DNA from: Adiantum capillus-veneris | Lineage: Eukaryota > Streptophyta > Polypodiopsida > Polypodiales > Pteridaceae | NCBI GenBank assembly: GCA_014529385.2 | Contig: CM043944.1 | Coordinates: 180,786,240 to 180,850,239, forward strand | Direction: 5' to 3' | DNA: 64,000 nucleotides | In this document: piece after piece, positions 19,550-29,990 of the stretch | How the letters are laid out: each line of letters opens with the position of its first letter | Position numbering within the stretch: position 1 is the first letter of the stretch | The notes under the pieces: generated by a model | What the model was told of the DNA's origin: nothing | The model's input: only the letters and a program-made list of their open reading frames with translations | The model's database searches: none | Made by a program: the position numbers and the translations under genes

Positions 19550-20600
19550 TGGAACTATGAACCTTCAATAACTTGTCCACCTCTACCCGCAAGGCTTCCA
19601 TTTGCTCTTGACCCATCCTTCTTAGCCTTTGCCGCACTGGCTTAGCACCTTCTTTCAGCTCTATATGCATCTCTTCACCCTTGAACCCTCTGATCTCTTC
19701 ATATGAAGTAATGAACAAATCAGGAAAACTAGCCAGCATATGCAAATATATATCCTTCTCCATAGCTGAGAGGTCTCCACTAATCATTTGCGTCATTAAT
19801 TCCTGCTTCTTTGACAACTCAACTTTGGTTTGCATCAGCCCTTCAATCACTTCATAAGGCCCTTCACTTTCATCTTCAACTTCCTTCGCAAATGCGACTA
19901 AACCAATCTCCTGGATTTCTTTGTCCATCAAAAGAAATGCAACATCAACATCCTCATCACTGCTGGTAGTGCTATCACTATCCTCATCTGTCACCGTGGA
20001 AGAGTCTTCATCACTAGACTCATCCTCATCTTCATAAAGCTCCTCTAATCGTTTCCTTGTGTCCATATTATAAAGCTTCTTGGTACCTGTCTTTCCATAG
20101 AGGCTAATCGTACCATGTCGCCAATCTTGAACAGCTCCCACTGCACGTAACCATGGTCTGCCCAGTATAATAGGATATGCTCCCAACCCTGCTGGCATCA
20201 CATGAAAATCAACCACTGCCTTTGCATCATATGCCTCCACTTCTAAGCTCTTTACAACACCCAAGCATTTTACTTTTTGATGGTTTGCCAATCTGATCCG
20301 AAAACCTGACACCCCAGCCACTGTGAGACCCATCTTCTCAACGCATGAGTGTGTTATGACGCATATTTGGGCTCCGCCATCCACATAACCTTGTCCCAAA
20401 TTTTTCCTTTTATGCCACACATCTACTATTGGACAAATGTCTGGTAGCTCGTCCATTGCCAACACCTTCACTGAACCTCTCTCTGGCTCTTTCTCCATTG
20501 GGTTAACCATCCTCTTCCACTGTCGCTTTAGCTTAGGCACCATCTCTATAAGCTGCCCAAAAGTAACATCTGCCTTCCTGCTCGTCAGATCCTCCTTCAA
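19470..20600 (-). CDS. Gypsy aspartic protease and RT leader
   Basis: The protease core reads QGYVDGGAQICVITHSC, with the DGG active site typical of plant gypsy proteases in place of DTG/DSG, and PIILGRPWLRAVGAV, the conserved ILGRPWL. A Ser/Asp/Glu-rich spacer (EDEDESSDEDSSTVTDEDSD) leads to MIGDLS-like text and then KPVRQRLRRMGQEQME, the entry into RT. After VDKLLK the frame departs from the RT sequence, consistent with a single-base indel near 19555. Confidence 0.88.
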   Translation of the reverse strand: MKEDLTSRKADVTFGQLIEMVPKLKRQWKRMVNPMEKEPERGSVKVLAMDELPDICPIVDVWHKRKNLGQGYVDGGAQICVITHSCVEKMGLTVAGVSGFRIRLANHQKVKCLGVVKSLEVEAYDAKAVVDFHVMPAGLGAYPIILGRPWLRAVGAVQDWRHGTISLYGKTGTKKLYNMDTRKRLEELYEDEDESSDEDSSTVTDEDSDSTTSSDEDVDVAFLLMDKEIQEIGLVAFAKEVEDESEGPYEVIEGLMQTKVELSKKQELMTQMISGDLSAMEKDIYLHMLASFPDLFITSYEEIRGFKGEEMHIELKEGAKPVRQRLRRMGQEQMEALRVEVDKLLKVHSSSGDHRMGEPSCSQSKEGWEVENLCGF

Positions 20601-20623
20601 GTCATAGCTTAATTGCCCATCCC

Positions 20624-21973
20624 CTAGTGGAAAATCTGAAACATGAAACTTTCGACGAGCTCTCCTTTTCCTCTTGGCCTTGACATCCTCACCTTCATGG
20701 CTTTTCCTTTCTTCTTACTAGGACCTGGGGCACTTCTTCCTTCCTTATCCTCTGTGGTCCTCTTCCCAATAGGCATCACTAATGTATCCTCTAGCTTTGA
20801 TGCCTTCTCCAAGGTGACTACACTTAGCACTTTTGTCTTTCCCTTTTCCTCCTGGGTCAGTCCACTGGTTCCTTCGTCTCCCTTAATTTCGATGCCATAA
20901 TCATTTGATCTAGTTAGCACCTGTCTTGGCAATGGATACATGTCTCCCCCCATCCTTGGTGGCTTATCACATTGCGGGCTGATGTGACCCGACTCTCCAC
21001 AATTATAACATGTGGGCGTCTGCCTCCAAAACCTACTATTACTTTGTCCAGCACCATTCCTAGGTCTTTCTTCACCTCCTGGCTGATTTGCAAACCGCCC
21101 TCGACCTCGATTATTTCCCACTTGACCTAGCATGTTTAGGCTGAGATTCTTCATCAGATCAACCACTTGCCTCATGTCTTGCCTTAGGCCATCATCTTGC
21201 ATTGCTGTAGTGACCAATGCTGGCATAACCTGAGTAGTAACAGGAACCACTGGTTCATGATGAACCCCTGACATGCGCCCTTGTAAAGACTCTATAGGCT
21301 GAAATTCAGACCTCATTGGCAAAGACTCCACCCCTAACTGGCTCATTTTCCTCAGCTTCCACTCTTTGTTCCTTGCTACCTCTAGTGCATCTTCATATGT
21401 CCTAGGCTTCTTTAGCTCCACTCTCCAACGTATATTCTCCCAAAGACCAGCCAAGAACCTGTCCTTCTTCATCATGTCAGGCGGGGGTACCTGTGGTGCT
21501 AAAGCCTTGCACATTCGCTCCCATGCCAATGAAAACTTACGTATGTACGCATCTACTGGCTCACCTTCCTTTTGCACCAAAGCCTGTACTTCTTGCCACA
21601 CTTTGTCAGGGTCTTCTATCTTCACAAACTCCACTTCCAATCCATGCCTTAGATTGTCCCAACTCAATCTTATAGGTGGATCAGCCATACGCAACTCCTC
21701 TTCAAATGCTTTGGACCAAGCTCGTGCATCACTCTTCAAACAAATTTGGAGAAGGCGTAACATTTGCGTAGGGTCATGAATCTGGTTGCTAATGCAGGCA
21801 ACCTCCATCTTTTCCAAAAATTCTTCCACATCTTCATCACTTCTTCCATGAAACTCGGGATAAGAGAAAGCCATGGCTACCCAAATTATGATGCTTGAGA
21901 ACCCCTTCGAACACACGTGCAAGAACCCAAAACTTTTCACTTCCCAATCCCCAGAAACTTCAATGGAGCTCAA
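20624..21973 (-). CDS. Gypsy gag
   Basis: The most plausible start is the internal ATG near 21874, giving MAFSYPEFHGRSDEDVEEFL, a usual gag beginning; the longer frame from 21973 is upstream. MLRLLQICLKSDARAW and WERMCKALAPQVPPPDMM belong to the retrotransposon gag domain. A single zinc knuckle, CYNCGESGHISPQC (CX2CX4HX4C, intact), lies near residue 325. A Lys-rich tail ends with TAG at 20624, 24 bp before the protease frame. Confidence 0.92.
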   Translation of the reverse strand: MSSIEVSGDWEVKSFGFLHVCSKGFSSIIIWVAMAFSYPEFHGRSDEDVEEFLEKMEVACISNQIHDPTQMLRLLQICLKSDARAWSKAFEEELRMADPPIRLSWDNLRHGLEVEFVKIEDPDKVWQEVQALVQKEGEPVDAYIRKFSLAWERMCKALAPQVPPPDMMKKDRFLAGLWENIRWRVELKKPRTYEDALEVARNKEWKLRKMSQLGVESLPMRSEFQPIESLQGRMSGVHHEPVVPVTTQVMPALVTTAMQDDGLRQDMRQVVDLMKNLSLNMLGQVGNNRGRGRFANQPGGEERPRNGAGQSNSRFWRQTPTCYNCGESGHISPQCDKPPRMGGDMYPLPRQVLTRSNDYGIEIKGDEGTSGLTQEEKGKTKVLSVVTLEKASKLEDTLVMPIGKRTTEDKEGRSAPGPSKKKGKAMKVRMSRPRGKGELVESFMFQIFH

Positions 21974-22925
21974 CTTTAGATAAGGACAAACACATGCACA
22001 TCAAATGAGTTTTCATAGTTGATCATCGGAATGACAACAGGCAAAGGACATTCCAGGATCTCTCTCAATCTTCTTGGCCCAAACATAAAGACTATGCGCT
22101 GCTGGAAAAAGATCTTCCTGGACACATGAACATTAATCTGAATTCTTTGCGTTAAATGAAAAGGAGTGAACTGAGGGCCATTTTGATCATCCATTAAAGC
22201 CAACCATGAAGCTCCCAAGAAGGCACACCTGATTCAACCTCTGATTTTGCCAAAATTTCAGCAGCATAACAGCATAAATGGCTCAAAATACCAAAAAACC
22301 AGCCATCATAACTTGGGAAAATTTCGACAGAGTTTCCCCAGAAGTAGAGCAGTAGGAACCCAAAATATAGACTGTCTATGTACGCATAAACTGTCAACAA
22401 TAGAACCCGAGCATCAAGTAGGACTCACTAGTACATAGCCTATGGCGAGGTCACGAAAAGGGTGCTCCAGCTACCTGTATCACCGAAAGGATCTCCACAT
22501 TTGAGAATCCCCCAGCTCAATAAAAACCTCACGCTATCGACCCTCACACGAAAGCTAATGCAAATCGCGTATAGTCAAGTCTCAGAAATGACTATCTTCC
22601 AGACCAAGTCTCAGAAATGGCTGGGACTGCCAAATAAAACCATATATGGCTCCACAAAGGCGTACAATGGCAGTTTCCACAAGTAACGTACAATCCAACA
22701 GACAATGCGCTCAAATAGGCGCCAAGTGATGCATTCCCACAACAACTGCAAGTGACATCACTGTACTCCAGCTACCTGTACCTGTGTGAATCACCTGTAC
22801 CTATCCCTGTCCCTGTTCCTGTAACCTGTAACCTGTAACCTGTAATCTGCAACCTGCAACCTGTAATCCCAAAGCTCGAAGCAGAAGGTACTCGAAGAAG
22901 ATCCTCAGTGGGGGCACCAAAAGAA
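21974..22925 (-). other. Gypsy 5' leader with minisatellite and primer-binding site
   Basis: No ORF of note lies between gag and the 5' LTR. A 7-bp minisatellite (CTGTAAC units with variants) lies at about 22819-22868. Immediately inside the LTR (22912-22925, read on the minus strand) is TTTGGTGCCCCCACTGAGG, a candidate tRNA primer-binding site that pairs with a tRNA ending GGCACCA. Confidence 0.75.
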
Positions 22926-24070
22926 TGTGAGCGGGATGAAAACACACACAGCGCCTCTATAACGACCCGACACACACTCTTGGGAAGATACACACACACA
23001 CTATGGGGGCACCACTCGGCTTACACAACACACCTGCCGAGACAGGGAACACACCCTGGAGTGAGAGGAGAGAGACTATCCACTTGCCCACTCCACACAG
23101 ACACACACACACACACACACACACACCCAAAAAACTCAGCTCAAAAGAGGAGAATTTCTAATGTTTAGATACAAATGAGCTTGGGCCAACACCAATGGGG
23201 CAAACAGCTCACACAATATGGGTAAAATAAGCCAGATACAATCACAAACTGGAGCAGAAACTTCGCTCATAAGAGAAACTTACACAGAAAAACAGCAGGA
23301 AAAGAGTGAGGAATTTGGCAAAATGGACAGCGCCATCGCGTCCGGAACGGCCCAAAACCCCAGTCTACAATGTCAAAGTGCTCAAATCCGACCTCGGATG
23401 AGCAGTTTACGGCCAAAACAGGCTCCAAAATTAGCAAAAACACAGCTGCGGCTGTTCCTCCTCTCTTCTCCACGTTTTTTCTGGTCTTCTCTCAGTTTTT
23501 TCAGTTCCCACACTTAGCTTTATTAGTTGGGCACCCTTGGCCTTTTAAATGACCTCAAACGGACCCCGAACAGGCCAAAAACTGACCTCGCAGTGCATAG
23601 TTGTCACCTTTTTGCATCATTCGCACACCTGGCACTCAGCTTTTTTCCAATAATGCATCTCGCCACCACGTGAAGTGGCCCCCAAAAGTGGTCCTCATGA
23701 TGACCTTTCTGCATAATTATCACAAGGAAACACCCACGTTGTGTCCGTACTCATCCACGTGCAAATATTGACCCCGTTCGCCCTCCTGACGCCACTAGAT
23801 GCCATCTGACGCACCTGCTGACCTCACGTCGTCGGCCCGCGGATAGCTTCCTCGAGAAGTTTTACGCGCTACCAACTCCTCCTTATTGTAGAAAAACACA
23901 ATGGTAACAGTAACGATGAAAATCGATGCACTATGTACATGGTGTCCTACCTGTACACATGTGGGCCCCACGTAACCACCTGGCTCTGGAAAATGGGCAA
24001 TACTTTATTTGATGCACCATGCATGGGTATGTACATATGCGCAATCCCTTGCTCCAAAAAACTCCTGACA
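22926..24070 (-). repeat. 5' LTR of the gypsy element
   Basis: This is the partner of 15359-16502. In minus orientation it begins TGTCAGGAG and ends CCCGCTCACA. It contains a (CA)n tract at 23099-23126 and would carry the promoter; no TATA element was assigned. Confidence 0.97.
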
Positions 24071-24520
24071 CCGTCGTAAAGGGTACGCACGGCTGCTGCA
24101 TGACATAGCGATGCGATATGTTCCAAAAACTTTACCAAAACAAATGCAAAAGAGTCTGCATACCGTATTACGAACTTATACCGACCTGACTTGCCGGCTT
24201 CTTGAACTTGCATGAGTAAATACTCACGCCGATGCAGCTTGTGACAATTTACACAAATAAAAATCAGAAATGCGAAAGAGACTTTGCGTACCTGCTGGGA
24301 AATTGACTTTGGACTATGTCATGCAACCATGGCCAGTGCCTTGCATGAGTATGCAATCATGCATGACTGCATCGAGGCAAACCATGGAAGGCCACATACC
24401 ATATACCTCAAACTGCTTCGTGTCCTTCGGAACCTCAACGGCTTCGTATCCCGAGCTAACCGATTTGCAGATATGTCGTAATCGTGGATGATTACTTTCT
24501 TCCAAGAAGGGGGATGTCAC
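24071..24520 (-). pseudogene. Unidentified gene, 5' part, cut by gypsy insertion
   Basis: The exon at 24213-24071 (acceptor CATGCAAG) reads QEAGKSGRYKFVIRYADSF and HIASLCHAAAVRTLYDG and runs straight into the LTR boundary. The frame resumes at 15358 on the other side of the element. An upstream exon candidate (24520-24314, KSVSSGYEAVEVPKDTK) has a donor at CAGCAG/GTACGC near 24290 or GAG/GTATAT near 24409. The function is not recognised. A plus-strand frame over the same bases is also open, so strand assignment rests on the splice signals and the continuity across the insertion. Confidence 0.35.
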
Positions 24521-24539
24521 AAACTACTGACATAACTAT

Positions 24540-25080
24540 TAAGCACCTCTAGTAAAGATCACAGCTAGCCAAGTTTCATCAAGTTTAGATAATTTTTGGT
24601 CAAATGGTCATCAATTATCTGTCCGCAGACTCACTTTGTAACTTTGGTCACAATTTTCAATCCAGTGATCCAAATCTTACCAAATTTCGTTTGTGGGTAT
24701 ATTATAACATGTTAAAACTAGTGATATGCTGACTTGGTCAAAAAGTTGAAAAATGAGGCAGATGTAAATAATCACGATTATTTACAATTGACAAGTTTTT
24801 GCAAATTTTTGGTCAACTGAGCATGTATACATGTTTATCACATCAATATAAGCTTATGAAATCAATTTTCATCAAGTTTGGACAAATTATTTCCCAATTA
24901 ACACTCAAGATTAAAAAGTCAGTACAAACTTTAGTTTTTACCCAGTTTTTTGCCAGTTTAGTGATCCAAATCTCTTGGACCTTTATAAAAGTTGTTTGTA
25001 CACATGAAATGAGTCAATGGTATGAACCTTGGTCAATTTAGAGCAAAAAGTTAATAATCGTGATTATTAACTTCAGGCTT
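24540..25080. repeat. Diverged tandem repeat around an ATAATCGCGATTAT palindrome (cluster 1)
   Basis: AAATAATCACGATTATTTAC at about 24765 and TTAATAATCGTGATTATTAA at about 25050 are near-palindromes spaced about 287 bp apart. They share surrounding words (GTGATCCAAATCT, CAAGTTT, TTGGTCAA, AAAAAGTT). The unit is therefore about 290 bp and strongly diverged. The same motif and period recur at 57.5-58.2 kb. Confidence 0.7.
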
Positions 25081-26700
25081 GAAATGAATACTTTTCTGTA
25101 ATTTTTTCAAAGACAGTCTTTATATGAGCTATTTTAAGCCTATGAATCAATTAAAAACTTAACTTGGCATAAAATGTCAAGAAAAACTAGATAATCTAAG
25201 TTTTGGCTAACTCTTGAAATTTTCAGCTCGACGTGTCTTTGAGCTTACCAACTGGTTCAGACAACTTTTAAGCTTACTCTCTAGTCGGATTGAGTGGTTT
25301 CAAGTCTCTTCGAGCTATTTCTAGCCGTAGACTTGAAATTCTGCAACTTCCAATAACAACTCACACTTGATTCTTTCAGAGAGAGCAATGTTTTGAAATC
25401 CACCTCAGATCCTACTTATCCTACTCCTAGATTCTCATGTAATGGGGTTGTGGAAAGTGTCCACAAACACTCGTTTTCTTGTATTTTATGTTTTTCTGAG
25501 CACTAATCTCAAGACTTGTCTCATCTACCATCATTCTCAAAATCCTAATCTATTTCTACAATCCTACGTTCCTAAAGGCACTCAGCAAGTACAATCACTT
25601 CCCAGCTACCTCTACACAGCAATCTTAAGCTATGCGGTTTCTAAAAGAAAGTTTTAAACTCTAGGCAAATCTAGAGGAAGATAAAGGATAACTTCACAAG
25701 ACGCTCATGTTTCTTCCTAGTTTAGGTCTCTTCGATCCCCAAAAATGGCACCAAATGTGGGACGCATGTCTAACCTCACTATCCTATCTTATTGCAGTAT
25801 TAGCGAGAACCACGATTAATTTGTCAAACCATGGGATGAAACTGACTCGACTAGTGCATGGAGGCTACAAGAGGTTGTCAATCTCTCTGAAAACAACTAA
25901 CAACTCGCATCTAACTCAAGCTACACTCAAGTGACTGAAATCACCAAAAGCCAATCACTCAACAGCGAACAAATCACATCCGTTACAGCATCAAATAACA
26001 TCCAAATGTAACAAAACTTCTAGGATAAGTTTATATTACATAAGCACACATACTTATGGTTTCAAACCCCGCTTTATGTCAAATTCTAAAATCGCGATCA
26101 TCAACAACAATGGATTTTTGACCTCGTCGTTTTTGACCCAGAATGCATCTAAACGCTTAGCAATGATGCCCCAATATCCCGCCTATGCTTAGGTTTTTAT
26201 TTGAAAGTGTAATTTATAGTTATAATGAAATTAGGCCGCAGGTTTGCAATGCGTAAAGGTACAAAAATATTGTGAACTTCTTACGTCAATGCGTAGAGCT
26301 CTTACCTACGGTTGCAATGCAACAAACACGATTGCAATGTGACAATTGGGGAGGGAGTAGGAAGCGCGAGAAGGAGATGAGTAAACGCCATTAGCTCACG
26401 CTGTGTATTTCTTATCCAAAAACTTATAAAACACTTACAAAAATTGGCTTTTATACCTTAGCCAAAGTTTTTGGGTGGTCAAAACTAATAATCTAGAGTT
26501 CTACCAAAGCTGGGAAATGACTGGCTGATACAATCTCGAATCTTGTAGCCCTAACTCATTAATTATAGAGTTTATCCGAGAAAATAGGAGTTACAATATT
26601 CTCGATTTATCAAAATAATAAATGTTCTACAAAGAAAACTCCGAAAAATGGTATCCGTGCTAGGTTACTGCTAACAATCTGTCATTAGCTGCATGTTCTT
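25081..26700. other. AT-rich non-coding stretch with an LTR-retrotransposon 5' junction
   Basis: No gene seen. At 25735-25755 the minus strand reads TTTGGTGCCATTTTTGGGG, a probable primer-binding site, abutting TGTGGGACGC at 25756. This looks like the 5' LTR edge of another minus-strand gypsy-like element. If so, cluster 1 of the palindromic repeat lies in its leader. The other LTR end was not found. Confidence 0.45.
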
Positions 26701-27950
26701 TGCATACTCATTTTGCTAACAATCTGTCATTCGATGCATGTTCTTTGCTATATGACCCATTTTACCACAATCATAGCATTTTCGAACGTTGGGAGATGAT
26801 ATGAAATCTATGGATGATTCACCTTCTCTTGCTATAAAAGCCCCATTTGTCGGTGTAGGTGGATTTTTCTGCTTCCTTTCTTCTGCCTATAGTGAGCTTA
26901 CCACATCTTGAAGTGCTGGAGTTGGCTCCTTTTCTTATAGAGCTTTACACGGAAAGAGTCTCTGGCTAGAAAACCCCTTGAAGGGCCTCATCTCGAGAGA
27001 AACTCTTAAAGTACTGATGTTTTCGTCAAACCTAGCACAAGTAGGGTTGCCTTCTTGGTGGGACCTCTAGTTGAAAGGCGAGTAGTGAGGGTGTGTGGAA
27101 AGCACTTTAGGCGGAGGCCCAATTTTTTTTTTGATTTTAATGCAATATAAGGCAAAGACAAATCAAGACACAAGAAAAAACGGATTTCTGATGAGTGCGA
27201 TAGGCAAGCAGCAGCCGTCCAAGGAGGAAATGTTTTTCTTTATAGCTGTTGCGTGATCAGAGAGTGTTGGAAGGGTCGCTTCAGCCTTGTAGTTTCATCC
27301 ATAGAGCTTGATCATCGCATGATTGAAGCCAGATAGGGAGCAGTCAACATTGCATGTGTGTGTGTGTGTGTGTGTTTGATCATTCTTGGGATCCTGCTCA
27401 CTGCGCTTTTATTCACCCAGTGCTACTCCTGTCTCACGGCCTCTTTGCCCAATTTTTCCTTCGGAATGTCCTGCTCTGCTGCACGCTGTGTGTGCTCCCC
27501 CGCCTTGGAATGGTGCTGCCCAACTCGCCTTGCTCAAGGACATTGCCCCCGACTGGGCTCGTAGTTCTGTGGGCTACTTCTATTGCTTCTATTTTCTTTG
27601 CAATTAAGCCTTTGAAGGCATGGGCTTGTTGCTTGACTTTGCTCCCAATTTATAGAGCTCTACTTGCAAGCCCTTTCCTAGCACTAAATCAATCCATCTG
27701 CAACAGTTTGAATGTTTTCCCTTGCTCACTCAATAGAGTTTCTTGTTCAACACACACCTTGACTTACCGATTTACTTTGCAACCTCCTTAGTCTCGATTC
27801 TTTTCTATATTGCCGAGATCTACCAAATGCTTTGATTTTCTATTTGATCTTGCTTAGCAAGCTGCTCGGTTTCTCCTCCAGCTTCAAAGGTTCAAGGAGG
27901 GATACACACTCGAGATGGAAGCGGGAAGCCGACCAAGCTCTGATACCAGT
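26700..27950 (-). mobile_element. Degenerate LTR-retrotransposon 5' part with gag zinc knuckle and PBS
   Basis: At 27934-27950 the minus strand reads ACTGGTATCAGAGCTTGG, containing TGGTATCAGAGC, the initiator-Met tRNA primer site used by many plant LTR elements, next to an LTR edge TGTAGAAATTG at 27951. Downstream on the minus strand, at about 26790-26741, is KCYDCGKMGHIAKN, a CCHC knuckle whose fourth Cys is replaced by Asn. No intact frame lies between. Repeated ACAATCTGTCATT words occur at about 26675 and 26718. Confidence 0.6.
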
Positions 27951-28025
27951 TGTAGAAATTGTGTGGGGAAATTGATACAATGAAGTCAAGGTGGTTTGAA
28001 GCTTGAAAAAACCATGGCTATACAC

Positions 28026-28070
<45 letters not shown>

Positions 28071-28232
28071 CTCACACTCAATAGACCATAGCATATATAC
28101 AATATATTTAAAACATATATTATTCTCATACACAAAAGGTAGTGTTTATGTACAAAAGGTCTCACAGCCCAGTATCCGGCAACTCATATCTCCAGGTGCC
28201 TTTTCAAAAGGCTATACATATATATGTAAAAA
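27951..28232 (-). repeat. Partial LTR with (GA)n
   Basis: The LTR edge begins at 27951 beside the primer site; its outer end was not located. A (GA)n run occupies 28029-28065. No matching 3' LTR was seen, so the element is truncated or its partner has diverged. Confidence 0.45.
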
Positions 28233-28259
28233 TTGAACCAGGTGTCGAAGGAGTTCCCA

Positions 28260-28749
28260 TGCCCACCTTTTAGTGGATGCCTCAGCTGCTTCGGCTTCTT
28301 AAGGCTTCATGAATGCCTCAATTGTTTCTGCTTGAGTTGTGGTAGAGGAAGGTCCTGCTTCAACTGTTTTGGCTTCTTTGGGTTGTTTGAAATTAGCTTC
28401 TTTTTTTTTTATCAGGTTCTTTTCCTTTTGGTACGTTGCCTTCATTAGATTTATCAGCTAGTGAAGGCCCTGGACTCGTCATGAGATAATCTTCTTGTCC
28501 CATAGTTGGTGAAGATGATCTTGGAGACATCTCTCCTTGATCAGGATGTTACTCGCTTTGTTCTGCAGTTTTTACTTGTCTTTGCTGCTCAGCCGCTTCT
28601 TCCGTTGCTTTTATTTGAGCTTCTAGAGCTTCTTTAATCTTTAAAGCTTTTGTTTCCGCATACATCCACTTGAGTAAATCTTTGGGATCCTCTGAACCTT
28701 TTTTGCAGGGTTCTTGGTTCTTGGTCCCTTTACCTCCCTTGGACTCCAT
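28260..28749 (-). pseudogene. Lysine/glutamate-rich ORF of unknown function
   Basis: From the ATG at 28749, MESKGGKGTKNQEPCKKG, EDPKDLLKWMYAETKALK and EAAEQQRQVKTAEQSE run to a TAA at 28549. The same frame continues with HPDQGEMSPRSSSPTMGQED and a polylysine stretch (PDKKKKKLIS) to near 28305. It is low-complexity and probably disordered or coiled-coil, with no homologue recognised. It lies downstream of the methyltransferase-like gene on the same strand and may be a retroelement gag remnant. Confidence 0.35.
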
Positions 28750-29064
28750 TTTTTGCGGTCTTCACCTGTAGCTTGGTAGCTTCTTTTGTATGTTTTCTTT
28801 TCTCTTTCAAATCTACTCACGGGAAGAAGAAATTACATACGCAAAAAAGAATGTGTTGGTATATTACTTTGGTAAATCCAAAGCTCTCAACTAACTTCTA
28901 TCTAGCATAATAAATATGAAATCATGGCTGAATTGATAAGGACGATCAACACCAACAACATGTCTTCAGTAATACCAAAAAAGTGGCACCCAAACACCAT
29001 GGTCACACGTCGTTCCATAAAAATCATAAACTAGAGAAACCGATAGATAATACCAATGTTGATG

Positions 29065-29990
29065 TCAATCAAGGGCAATGTGATCCGGGCTCATGTTGTT
29101 GCCAATCAGTCTCCTCATCGCTATCTGCATCAACTGCTGAAATAGCACGTTACATGGAGCCTTGAAGCATGAAAGATGTTGATGGAAGACCTCTGGATCA
29201 CTATCTATGCAGAGACAGTGTCTAGATAACTCAACGCAAACATTGCCCAAGCCACCACATCCAAAAAACATATCAACAATGTAGGTGTGCTCCGCAGTAA
29301 ATGTCCGCACAAGCTAGCAAAAAAAAGCAAAAAATATGCGCATTTTTACTTTATGTAACATAGTCCAATAACGCAGAGCAGGAAGCATATATTCTTATTA
29401 AAAGAAGTCAAGGCTACGCTCGACGGCACCTCTAAGAGCGTGTCCTCCAATGTACTCTCCGTCGGCGCGCTCCACCAGTATTCCGAACTTGGCATCGAAA
29501 GAGTTGTTGTCCACGCTCTCTCCATCTCGTCGATCGTAGATAGGACGTTGACCCTTATGATAAAACAATCCTAACAATAGTGTTTCCACCTACAAATTAC
29601 AATTAGAATGTGATCTAATTGAAGAAAACTACGAGCATGCTTTTCAATCAACAAATAAAGTTACTTACTCTCTCAATCTCAATGGTCTTTTGCACATAAC
29701 CATCGGGGATGGTGTGCATCATTTTGAATCCCATCTCGATGGCATGGCTAGACACAATGCCAAAGTGATCAGTGGAGCTTAATGTGATGTAACACCCATT
29801 GTCTGCCACATACTTTGAAGCTATTATGGACACTTTCTTACATAATTTTCGAGAGAATTGATTCCATGGAGGGACCTGCATAATATGCATTGTTAATTTA
29901 ATTAAAGTTCTAAAACTGTCATAGACTATCCATTGTGGTTTTGAAGGATGCATACCTCGTGCTCTGAAAAAATTTCAACTTTAAAGTTTG
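29065..29990 (-). pseudogene. Beta-class amino-methyltransferase-like exons
   Basis: An intron (29957-29877) joins FSEHE to VPPWNQFSRKLCKKVS. VPPW fits the catalytic D/N/S-PP-Y/F/W motif IV of N6-adenine or N4-cytosine methyltransferases. DNGCYITLSSTDHFGIV and IEMGFKMMHTIP follow as expected. The C-terminal exon (29313-29065) reads TYIVDMFFGCGGLGNVCVEL then CLCIDSDPEVFHQ, matching motif I (FxGxG) and the acidic SAM ribose ligand. Motif IV before motif I is the permuted beta-class order. It could methylate DNA or another substrate; the leading residue of motif IV is Val rather than Asp/Asn/Ser, so activity is doubtful. Confidence 0.6.

Larger units (their letters stand above)
15359..24070 (-). 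mobile_element. Full-length Ty3/gypsy LTR retrotransposon with two RNase H domains
   Basis: Two LTRs of about 1,144 bp (15359-16502 and 22926-24070) begin TG and end CA. They flank gag, protease, RT, RNase H, a second RNase H and integrase, all on the minus strand. A candidate 4-bp target duplication CCGT lies at 15355-15358 and 24071-24074. A purine-rich tract (AGGGGATGGGCAAATTA on the minus strand) abuts the 3' LTR at 16503. A TGGTGCCCCC primer-binding site abuts the 5' LTR at 22925. A second, archaeal-type RNase H points to the Tat-related branch of plant gypsy elements. The LTRs differ at only about half a dozen positions, so insertion is recent, yet pol has three frameshifts. Confidence 0.95.

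Noticed and set aside
24284-24481. Plus-strand ORF at the right side of the gypsy insertion
   Set aside because: Minus-strand splice signals and the frame continuity across the insertion point favour the minus strand, though neither is certain.
27354-27791. Plus-strand 145-residue ORF starting in a (TG)n run
   Set aside because: The start lies in a microsatellite, no domain is seen, and the opposite strand carries retroelement leader and gag remnants.
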